A stretch of DNA of 5,056 bases from assembly GCA_903925435.1 (NCBI GenBank), contig CAIYFF010000067.1, forward strand, positions 1 to 5,056. The letters run 5' to 3'. Shown here in pieces: positions 1-5,056 of this stretch (the stretch's first letter is position 1; each line of letters starts with the position of its first letter). Source of the stretch: an uncultured Planctomycetota bacterium (GTDB lineage: Bacteria; Planctomycetota; UBA1135; UBA2386). The notes beneath the pieces were generated by a model, which made no database searches, was not told where the DNA came from, and was given only the letters and a program-made list of their open reading frames with translations. The position numbers were made by a program, and so were the translations under genes.

Positions 1-258
1 GCACTGGATCGAGTAGAAGTTGATGACCGTGACCTTGCCCATGAGGTCCTTGGCCTTTTGCTCCTGGCCATCGATGTCGCGCAGGGACAGTTCGCCGTCG
101 ATGCGCTGGCCGAGTTCGAGCGTCTTCGGTGCGGGCTTTTCCGTCGCGGGCTTGGCCTCGGCCTTCGGTGTCTGTGCGGGATCTTGCGGCGGGGCGTCTT
201 GCGCAAAACCTGCTGCTGAAAGCGCTAGGAACGAGAGCGGGGCGAGGAGTGCGTGCAT
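1..258 (-). CDS. Exported thioredoxin-fold (redoxin-like) protein, N-terminal part only
   Basis: Eighty-six codons are visible, from ATG at 258 to the left edge; the gene continues outside the window. Residues 1-20 form a signal peptide (hydrophobic stretch LLAPLSFLALSAAGFA, likely cut near Ala19/Gln20), so the product should act in the periplasm or at the cell surface. Residues 21-45 are a Pro/Ala/Lys-rich linker. From about residue 46 the sequence resembles the start of a TlpA/AhpC-type domain: 'LELGQ', then 'LRDIDGQ' (the entry strand of redoxins), then 'GKVTVINFYSIQC', the core beta strand leading to the active-site Cys at residue 86, the last codon seen. Whether a second Cys or a Pro follows cannot be seen, so peroxidase, disulfide reductase and a non-enzymatic role all stay open. 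ATG 258 was chosen because it starts the signal peptide directly. No Shine-Dalgarno is evident. The thioredoxin-like fold is inferred from pattern and is fairly secure; the exact subfamily is not. Confidence 0.75.
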   Translation of the reverse strand, partial: MHALLAPLSFLALSAAGFAQDAPPQDPAQTPKAEAKPATEKPAPKTLELGQRIDGELSLRDIDGQEQKAKDLMGKVTVINFYSIQC

Positions 259-295
259 TGGCGGTTTGTCCGATGGCAAGAGGCGCACCAATGCA
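254..295. repeat. 8-bp inverted repeat spanning the redoxin start codon
   Basis: TGCATTGG (254-261) and CCAATGCA (288-295) are perfect reverse complements separated by 26 bases. On the minus-strand transcript the right-hand copy lies upstream and the left-hand copy contains the start codon of the redoxin-like gene. It could be an operator, an RNA hairpin hiding the start codon, or chance; an 8-bp match at loose spacing is not rare. Confidence 0.3.
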
Positions 296-590
296 TACTC
301 GGCGGCTTGCCCACGGGAACGACCCGGACTGATGGGGCGCGCGGCGGCGGCGGCCTGCAGCTCCAAAACCGCCGAGTTTCTGCGTTAGGTTTGGCCGCTT
401 CGGGGCAAGTAGCTCTGTCCGAGGACTCGCCGTGCTGCGCTCGAACTCACTCGCTCGCGACACGGTCTCTTGGACAGCTTCGCTTCGACTCAGCAGCCCT
501 CGGGAGAACGGATGCTGGATTGCGGTGCGGCTAGGAGTCGTCGGCAACGTCGACTCCGCGGACAATGCGGGGGCATGGTCCGTAGGGATG

Positions 591-619
591 GCGGCTCCGG
601 CGTTTATTGCCGGGGCCGC
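591..619 (-). terminator. GC-rich hairpin downstream of the SCO gene, candidate terminator
   Basis: Arms 591-601 and 609-619 form an 11-bp stem around a 7-base loop. Ten positions are Watson-Crick; the remaining one is a G-U wobble if transcribed from the plus strand and a C-A mismatch from the minus strand. It lies 62 bases past the SCO stop codon, a suitable place to end the oxidase-SCO transcript. No T-rich tract follows on either strand, so it is not a textbook intrinsic terminator; it may instead protect the 3' end or be an unrelated structure. Confidence 0.35.
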
Positions 620-644
620 AAGCCCGCCTTCCACAACGGTTCAG

Positions 645-676
645 CGTCGAGGCGCACCAGGTTGCCGTCGAGGCGC
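645..676. repeat. 11-bp direct repeat, 21-bp period
   Basis: CGTCGAGGCGC occurs at 645-655 and again at 666-676. The period of 21 is exactly seven codons. Read on the minus strand in the SCO frame, just beyond its stop codon, each copy encodes Arg-Leu-Asp. It is a short repeat and may be chance in GC-rich DNA, but it coincides with the open in-frame stretch after the SCO stop. Confidence 0.4.
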
Positions 677-681
677 CGCCG

Positions 682-1269
682 TCACAGCACGCGCCGGATC
701 GAGCGGACCAGCGCTTTGGCCGACCCGAGCCCTGACGCCATCGTCCAGCGGTCCTTGGGGTCGTTGCCGAGGATGAGCCCCGCGGAGTGGTTGCTCCGGA
801 CTGCATCGACCTCGGGGTCTGGGTCGTAGGCGCCGAGTGCGCGCCGCACCTTCTCGACGTCTTCCTTGGATCCTGTGAGCAGCGTCCAGCCGGGGCCCAT
901 CCCGTTGGTCTCGGCGTAGGCGGCCAGATCCTCTGCCGTGTCCCGCTCATCGAGTGAGATCGACACGAAGAAGACGTCCTTGCCGAGTTGGTCGCCAAGC
1001 ATCGTCTGGGCCTCGACGAGGGCTGCCGTGGCTGCCGGGCACACCCCGTCGCACTGCGTGTACATGAACTGGATCACGACGCAGCGACCCTGGACGACGT
1101 CGTCGTAGAGGCTCACGACGCGCCCGTGCTGATCGGTCATCGCGACGTTGGGAATGCCGCGCGCGTTGGTGCCGGTTGCACGGCTCGCAGCGGCAGCATT
1201 GTCGCCGCACGCGGCGAAGAGGCCGGCGGCGGCGAGCGCAGCAGCGAGGAATCGAACTCGATGCAGCAC
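682..1269 (-). CDS. SCO1/SenC-family copper-binding lipoprotein
   Basis: This 195-residue protein is a thioredoxin-fold copper chaperone of the SCO family, which normally binds one copper through two Cys and one His and delivers it to, or reduces the site of, a copper enzyme outside the cytoplasm. Visible evidence: a hydrophobic N-terminus ending in LFAAC, with Cys21 as probable lipidated residue (Phe at -3 makes the lipobox slightly atypical); the opening strand around 40-55; the metal motif TQCDGVCP with Cys73 and Cys77 (CxxxC); the 'FFVSISLDERDT' strand at 100-111; and the distal ligand His161 in 'NHSAGLILGND'. The usual Pro after the first Cys is replaced by Asp. Length is normal for the family. 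The start is GTG at 1269, because an in-frame TGA stop of the oxidase gene lies two codons upstream. With no Shine-Dalgarno, translation is probably coupled to the oxidase gene. Stop is TGA at 682-684. The family assignment is secure. Its partner is inferred from position to be the adjacent oxidase, since no cytochrome oxidase gene is in view. Confidence 0.92.
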   Translation of the reverse strand: MLHRVRFLAAALAAAGLFAACGDNAAAASRATGTNARGIPNVAMTDQHGRVVSLYDDVVQGRCVVIQFMYTQCDGVCPAATAALVEAQTMLGDQLGKDVFFVSISLDERDTAEDLAAYAETNGMGPGWTLLTGSKEDVEKVRRALGAYDPDPEVDAVRSNHSAGLILGNDPKDRWTMASGLGSAKALVRSIRRVL

Positions 1270-1272
1270 AGG

Positions 1273-2925
1273 TCAGACTACGTCGAAGCAGGTCATCATG
1301 TAGGCGTCCTCGTGCTCGGTGGTGTGACAGTGCAGCACCCACCGGCCCGAGTAGTCGCGGAACTTGACGAACACTTCGACTTCGTCATTCGGGCCGAGGA
1401 TCACCGTGTCGGTGCGCGCGTTGCCATCTCGTTCGAGCGGGCCCGGGACGCGGCCATTGCGGCGCAGCACGCGCATGAACTCGAGGTGCACGTGGATGGG
1501 ATGCCACCAGCCGCCGCTGCTGTTGCGCAGGGTCCAGACCTCGCCTTTGTCGCGTTGCACCGTGAACAACGGGTGCTCGAGGTCCACGGATTCGCCGTTG
1601 ATGACCCACACGCCGTTGCTGCGGCCAAAGCGCAGTTCGCGCCGCGTCGCGGTCGCGATCTCAGCGGCCGAGATGGGCGCGAAGGGCCGAAGCGTGTCAG
1701 GCACCTGGCTCGCATCCGGAGCAGGCTGTCCGACGACGAACTTCAGGTAGCGATCGCCGCGCGGCTTGAACACAGGCCGGTCGAAGGTGCCCTTCGGACC
1801 GCGACCATCCGGATGGTCGATGCGGCTTTCGAGGTAGAGGACGGTCCCCGGCGCGAATCGCGAGAAGTCGACCACGATGTCGAAGCGCTTGGCTGGCGAC
1901 ATGTAGAGGAACGACTGGCCGCGGAGCGTCTGCGAGAGGAGTCCGCCTTCCGTCGCGATGACGTCGAAGGCCACTGCCTGGCCCGCTTCCGTGCGCAGCT
2001 CCGCGCCGAGGAATCGCGCGTTGCAGCCGTTCAACAGTCGGAAGCGATACTTGCGCGCGCGCACTTCGCAGAACGGTTGCACGGCGCCGTTGACCAAGAA
2101 GAGGTCGCCGAGGAAGCCGTTGTGGTCGAGAGGGTCGTACCACAGCTGCCCCTGTGCATCGACTCGGCGGTCCTGCAGCACGAGTGGCACGTCGTAATCG
2201 CCGCTCGGCAAACGAAGACCGGTCGTCTCGTCGCCGGTGTCCACCTCATCGAAGAACAAGAACGAGCCCGCGAGTCCGCGGTAGACGTTCTGCGCGGTGT
2301 AGTCGAGGACGTGGTCGTGGTACCACATCGTCGCCGGGCGATCGTGATCGTCCACAGGCCCATCGATGCAGCCCGGATCGAGCCCAGGCAAGCAGTAGTC
2401 GTAGTGCTCGCCAGGATGCGTGACTGCGCTGTAGCCGGGGATGTTCTCGGGGAACCCGTCGCTCGACGCCGGAAGGTGAGCACCGTGCCAGTGCACGACC
2501 GTCTCCGTGACGCCGAATCCCACATGGTTGCGCGGTAGGTCGTTGTGGTAGCGCAGCACGATCGGACAGTTCGAGCGCTGCACGATCGTCGGGCCGAGCA
2601 TGAGCGAGGTGCTCGCGACGTTGAGATCGCGATAGCCCCAGACTCGCGTCGGCGGCAGTTCTGGGTGCAGTTGCACGCTGCGCTGCTCGGCGACGATCTC
2701 TAAGTAGGTGACCGGTCCCACTACTTGTCGCGGCAGTTCCGCAGTGTTCGCGAAAGCCGGGCGCGGCGTCGCGACCGCAGGGATCGGCATTGGCGCAACG
2801 AAGGGGGTGAGCCGCGGACTCGACGGCGGATCTGCAAAACGCAGGTTCGCGGCGGAGATGTTTGGGAGAAGGGGCGTCGCGCCGGCACAGAGGCCAAGGC
2901 GAAGGAACTCGCGGCGATGGAACAT
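1273..2925 (-). CDS. Tat-exported multicopper oxidase, CotA/bilirubin-oxidase type
   Basis: This 550-residue enzyme should oxidise a phenolic, bilin-like or metal substrate one electron at a time at a type 1 copper and reduce O2 to water at the trinuclear cluster. The N-terminus carries a twin-arginine signal (HRREFLRLG at 3-11, then a hydrophobic stretch to about Ala26), consistent with export after folding with copper. A Pro-rich linker (31-70) follows. The four ligand motifs are intact: HWHG (His145, His147), WYHDH (His203, His205), HPIHVH (His475, His478, His480) and HCHTTEHEDAYM (His532, Cys533, His534, His538, axial Met543 or 544). The HEDxxMM ending is typical of the CotA/bilirubin oxidase group and the protein stops nine residues past it, as that group does. 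Between the first two motifs, residues 178-198 look longer than in CotA and contain Cys178 and Cys186. There is no Met-rich CueO-type segment. It is the first gene of a two-gene operon with SCO, three bases apart. The ATG at 2925 opens directly on the Tat signal. The substrate cannot be told from sequence. Confidence 0.95.
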   Translation of the reverse strand: MFHRREFLRLGLCAGATPLLPNISAANLRFADPPSSPRLTPFVAPMPIPAVATPRPAFANTAELPRQVVGPVTYLEIVAEQRSVQLHPELPPTRVWGYRDLNVASTSLMLGPTIVQRSNCPIVLRYHNDLPRNHVGFGVTETVVHWHGAHLPASSDGFPENIPGYSAVTHPGEHYDYCLPGLDPGCIDGPVDDHDRPATMWYHDHVLDYTAQNVYRGLAGSFLFFDEVDTGDETTGLRLPSGDYDVPLVLQDRRVDAQGQLWYDPLDHNGFLGDLFLVNGAVQPFCEVRARKYRFRLLNGCNARFLGAELRTEAGQAVAFDVIATEGGLLSQTLRGQSFLYMSPAKRFDIVVDFSRFAPGTVLYLESRIDHPDGRGPKGTFDRPVFKPRGDRYLKFVVGQPAPDASQVPDTLRPFAPISAAEIATATRRELRFGRSNGVWVINGESVDLEHPLFTVQRDKGEVWTLRNSSGGWWHPIHVHLEFMRVLRRNGRVPGPLERDGNARTDTVILGPNDEVEVFVKFRDYSGRWVLHCHTTEHEDAYMMTCFDVV

Positions 2926-2959
2926 GGATAGCGATAAGCCCTGTGGTGCTGGGCCGTGC

Positions 2960-2977
2960 CGACTGGCGAGCCAGTCG
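2960..2977. repeat. 8+8 bp dyad upstream of the oxidase gene
   Basis: CGACTGGC and GCCAGTCG are perfect inverted copies around a central GA. The dyad lies 35 bases before the oxidase ATG, so it could be an operator overlapping its promoter or, if transcribed, a leader hairpin with a 7-bp stem and CGAG loop. No regulator can be named from it. Confidence 0.45.
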
Positions 2978-2992
2978 CGGGAGAGCTAAGTG

Positions 2993-3004
2993 CGTGGCGC
3001 CACG
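2993..3004. repeat. 12-bp perfect palindrome in the divergent promoter region
   Basis: CGTGGCGCCACG reads the same on both strands. It lies 16 bases from the neighbouring 18-bp dyad, on the side away from the oxidase gene. Such a site suits a dimeric regulator, but GC-rich palindromes of this length also arise by chance. Confidence 0.35.
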
Positions 3005-3186
3005 AGTGGGGGGACTCGCGCGCATACGCACATCGGCCGACTTCGGTAGATCGCTACCCTCAGATGCGATCGAGTTCTTGGGAAGCCCCGCAGTGCAAGA
3101 CGATCGCCCCATGCAGTTGCGGTGGTCCGTGTCGAAGGTCGCGTCAACTTCACTGGCTGTGCCTCGGTTGCGCTCCAGCGGTTGCG

Positions 3187-3215
3187 TTGACTCGGCCCCG
3201 AGCGTCGCAGATACC
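3187..3215 (+). promoter_or_regulatory. Candidate sigma-70-like promoter of the fusion gene
   Basis: TTGACT (3187-3192) matches the -35 consensus at five of six positions and is followed after 17 bases by GATACC (3210-3215), a weak -10 with three of six matches. Transcription would begin near 3222, which is inside or at the cluster of ATG codons at 3218, 3224 and 3230. This is a pattern match only; the weak -10 keeps confidence low. Confidence 0.3.
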
Positions 3216-3217
3216 AA

Positions 3218-5056
3218 ATGGTCATGCGTATGCGATCTCCTTGGGCTCGGCTCGGCATCTTGGTTTGGTTTGCCTGTGTTGCTTCGGCGCAAAACGATCT
3301 CGCCAAGGTCGTCGCTTCGTCTGCGCTCGAGAGTGTTGTGGCACGTCTTGGGCAAGCGGTGCCCGATGCGGAGCGCTCCTCGCTCGGCGAGGAGTGGCTT
3401 CGCAAGCAAGTCGAACTTGCGTGCGCAACCCGCGCGCGCGTTGCGTGGGGCGCATCGATTGGCGACGAGTTGTTCGATGCCTTCGTGTTGCCTTACGCGC
3501 AGGCCAACGAGCCGCGCGAGGATTGGCGAACGGACTTCACCGCGCGCTTCCTGCCCAAGGTCTTGGACTGCAAGACTCCCGGCGAAGCGGCGCTGCGCCT
3601 CAATGCGACGATCTTCGGCGAACTCGGCGTGCACTACTCCACGCAGCGCAAGCGCGCGTGCCAATCGCCGAGCGAGTCCATCGAACAAGGCAAAGCCTCG
3701 TGCACCGGGCTCTCGATCCTGCTCGCGGACGCGTGCCGTGCGTGCTGCATCCCGGCGCGGCTCGTGTCGGTGAAGTGGCCGCACAAGCAAGGCAACCACA
3801 CATGGGTCGAGGTTTGGGATGGCGCCGACTGGCGCTTCCTGGGCGCTGACGAGCCAGATCCTGCGGGTTTCGATCGCGCATGGTTTGTCGGTGACGCGGC
3901 GCAATGCGAAGGCGCGGACGAGGCGCACCGAATCTGGGCAGTGTCCTTCGCGCCTACGGGGAAGACGTTCGAACTTGGTTGGGCTCCCTCAGTGCGCGCT
4001 CACGGGATCGACGTGACGCAGCGTTACGCGAAGAAGGCCGACTCGGCGCAAGATCCCGCGCAAGGCGCCGCTGACTCGGCTTTGGCGACGCAACTCGATC
4101 GCTTCTTCGCGGCAGACGAAGCGACGCGCGCTGCCTTCGAGTTTGATCGCAACCTCGATGCGGAATTGCGCACGAAGGACGGCGATGCGCGATTGCGCAA
4201 GCTCGCGTTCGATGCGATGCGGCGCGCGCCACACGCGGAGTTGCGCGAGGACTTTGCCAAGGACCGCGTGCGTGCTGGCGACAAGGAGAGTCCCTTCACC
4301 AAGAAGCAGGTCGGGGATCGCGGCAAGAACGGCTTTGGCCTCGTCATCGCGATGCACGGCGGCGGCGGCGTGCCGAAGGAGTTCAACGACAGTCAGTGGA
4401 AGCACATGCAGATCTACTACAAGGACCACCCGGAAGCGGGCGGCTACTGGTACTGCGCTCTGCGTGCGCCGACTGACGAGTGGAACGGCTTCTACACCGA
4501 TTACTTCTACCCGCTGCTCGAACGCCTGATCCTGCAGTTCGTCGTGTGCGCCGATGTCGATCCCGACAAGGTCGTGGCGATCGGCTACAGCCACGGCGGC
4601 TACGGCGCGTTCGCGGTCGGCCCCAAGTTGCCGCATCGCTTCGCCGCGGTGCACGCGAGCGCATCTGCGCCATCCGATGGCCAGACGGTCGCGACGGGGC
4701 TGCACACGCTCGCGTTCTCGTTCATGGTTGGCGGCAAGGACACGATGTATGGGCGTCGCGACCGCTGCGTCGCATTCGACGAGACGCTCGCCAAGCTGCG
4801 CGGGGAACACGCGGGGCTCTACCAGCAGGCCTCGTTCACGTTGGTGGAGAAGAACGGCCACACCGGCTTGCCGGATCGCGACTTGCTCGAGCGCTTGGTG
4901 CCGTTGGTGCGAAGGCCGTTGCCGACAACTGTGCTGTGGGATCCCACGGACGGCGTCGTGCGCGATCACTACTGGCTGCGCAACGAGAGCCCTGCCGGCG
5001 GTCAACGACTCGAGGCGCGGCTCGGCGGCAACGAACTGCGCATCGCCATCAAGGAC
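3218..5056 (+). CDS. Exported transglutaminase-like / alpha-beta hydrolase fusion protein, partial at the 3' end
   Basis: The frame is open for 613 codons from ATG 3218 to the right edge. Residues 1-24 are a signal peptide (h-region LGILVWFACVASA, cut before Gln25). Residues about 85-228 form a transglutaminase-like cysteine domain: 'FVLPYAQANEPREDWR' (89-104), nucleophile Cys162 in GKASCTGLS, His194 in GNHTWVEVW, acid Asp211 in LGADEPD, then a 'WF' at 222-223. DVTQRY (265-270) closes this part. A charged, probably helical linker spans about 271-365. Residues about 373-565 form an alpha/beta hydrolase: HGGGG (380-384, oxyanion region), nucleophile Ser458 in GYSHGG, Asp508 in GGKD, His548 in NGHTG. 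It resembles PHB-depolymerase/feruloyl-esterase-like hydrolases. From 569 a further domain begins (WDPTDG, 'HYWLRNE') and is cut off. In bacteria such Cys domains usually cut or rearrange peptide or amide bonds; the Ser domain suggests an esterase or peptidase. The real substrate is unknown. The start is ambiguous between 3218, 3224 and 3230; an in-frame stop at 3188-3190 sets the upstream limit. Confidence 0.88.
   Translation, partial: MVMRMRSPWARLGILVWFACVASAQNDLAKVVASSALESVVARLGQAVPDAERSSLGEEWLRKQVELACATRARVAWGASIGDELFDAFVLPYAQANEPREDWRTDFTARFLPKVLDCKTPGEAALRLNATIFGELGVHYSTQRKRACQSPSESIEQGKASCTGLSILLADACRACCIPARLVSVKWPHKQGNHTWVEVWDGADWRFLGADEPDPAGFDRAWFVGDAAQCEGADEAHRIWAVSFAPTGKTFELGWAPSVRAHGIDVTQRYAKKADSAQDPAQGAADSALATQLDRFFAADEATRAAFEFDRNLDAELRTKDGDARLRKLAFDAMRRAPHAELREDFAKDRVRAGDKESPFTKKQVGDRGKNGFGLVIAMHGGGGVPKEFNDSQWKHMQIYYKDHPEAGGYWYCALRAPTDEWNGFYTDYFYPLLERLILQFVVCADVDPDKVVAIGYSHGGYGAFAVGPKLPHRFAAVHASASAPSDGQTVATGLHTLAFSFMVGGKDTMYGRRDRCVAFDETLAKLRGEHAGLYQQASFTLVEKNGHTGLPDRDLLERLVPLVRRPLPTTVLWDPTDGVVRDHYWLRNESPAGGQRLEARLGGNELRIAIKD

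Larger units (their letters stand above)
259..681. other. Non-coding gap between the SCO gene and the redoxin-like gene
   Basis: These 423 bases hold no convincing gene. Reading frames crossing it on both strands have compositions rich in Arg, Ser and Gly with no domain pattern, and on the minus strand stops occur in several frames between 380 and 520. It should contain the promoter of the minus-strand redoxin-like gene, but I see no clear -35/-10 pair. Structured elements are a strong hairpin (591-619), an 11-bp direct repeat (645-655 and 666-676) and an inverted repeat at the redoxin start codon. No tRNA or known small RNA was recognised. Confidence 0.6.
2926..3217. other. Divergent intergenic region with dyads
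   Basis: These 292 bases separate the minus-strand oxidase operon from the plus-strand fusion gene, so both promoters should lie here. I see no convincing coding sequence. Three dyad elements sit nearer the oxidase side (2960-2977, 2993-3004, 3045-3058) and a candidate promoter sits just before the plus-strand start. No match to the copper-sensor operators I know (CueR-type or CopY-type) is evident. For the oxidase promoter I could not pick a -35/-10 pair. Confidence 0.55.

Noticed and set aside
10..13. Possible lipobox at Cys13 of the oxidase signal (coordinates are residues of that protein)
   Set aside because: The residue before the Cys is Leu, which does not suit lipoprotein processing, and the twin-arginine signal with a later cut site explains the region.
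401..460. tRNA-like run beginning GGGGCAAGTAGCTC with a GCTCGAAC segment later
   Set aside because: The D-loop would be too short, no acceptor or anticodon stem closes, and no proper T-arm motif follows.
415..477. CTGTCC / GGACAG inverted hexamer
   Set aside because: Only six bases pair across more than 50 bases, and nothing extends the stem.
20..829. Several plus-strand frames of 67-122 codons across the left part
   Set aside because: They overlap each other, the redoxin-like gene and the SCO gene in antisense, with low-complexity Arg/Ser/Gly-rich products.
531..998. 155-codon minus-strand frame overlapping the SCO 3' end
   Set aside because: It is in a different frame from the SCO protein, rich in Ser, Arg, Thr and Pro, and has no fold signature.
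988..2538. 516-codon open frame on the plus strand opposite the oxidase
   Set aside because: It lies antisense to a gene with every copper motif intact, is rich in Arg, Ala, Val and His with no domain pattern, and is the kind of long shadow expected in GC-rich DNA.
2246..3928. 560-codon open frame on the minus strand
   Set aside because: It overlaps the oxidase in another frame, crosses the intergenic region and runs antisense to the transglutaminase domain. Both overlapped genes have clear motifs, and this frame has none.
4360..4371. GGC repeat run
   Set aside because: It encodes the HGGGG oxyanion motif of the hydrolase, so it is explained by protein function.
3989..5005. 338-codon minus-strand frame opposite the hydrolase domain
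   Set aside because: It is antisense to the Ser-Asp-His hydrolase region and has a biased composition with many Arg, Val and Ala; it is a shadow of the real gene.

Overview
This is a GC-rich bacterial window with three exported redox or copper genes on the minus strand and one large exported enzyme gene diverging from them on the plus strand. Start sites lack clear Shine-Dalgarno sequences, almost every product has an export signal, and the large plus-strand protein has an architecture I associate with Planctomycetota. A marine or soil planctomycete-like bacterium is my best guess. It rests on protein style, not on a marker gene.

Layout, left to right. At 1-258 (minus) is the N-terminal part of an exported thioredoxin-fold (redoxin-like) protein, cut by the window edge at what looks like its active-site Cys. 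At 259-681 there is a non-coding gap with a strong GC-rich hairpin (591-619) that could end the upstream minus-strand operon. At 682-1269 (minus) is a SCO1/SenC-type copper-binding lipoprotein with CxxxC and the distal His. At 1273-2925 (minus) is a Tat-exported multicopper oxidase of the CotA/bilirubin-oxidase type with every copper ligand motif present. The oxidase stop and the SCO start are three bases apart and in the same frame, so the two genes are almost certainly co-transcribed. At 2926-3217 is the divergent intergenic region, with two near-perfect or perfect dyads, a third weaker one, and a candidate promoter. From 3218 to the right edge (plus) is an exported two-enzyme fusion: a transglutaminase-like cysteine domain followed by an alpha/beta-hydrolase (esterase-like) domain. 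Both catalytic triads are apparently intact, and the start of a C-terminal domain runs off the window.

How they may work together: the oxidase and SCO protein form a plausible copper-enzyme plus copper-chaperone pair outside the cytoplasm, and the thioredoxin-like protein could belong to the same redox theme, although a 423-bp gap separates it. The plus-strand enzyme probably acts on an extracytoplasmic polymer or peptide. No direct link to the copper genes can be shown from the sequence. There is no sign of phage, insertion sequences, CRISPR or RNA genes.
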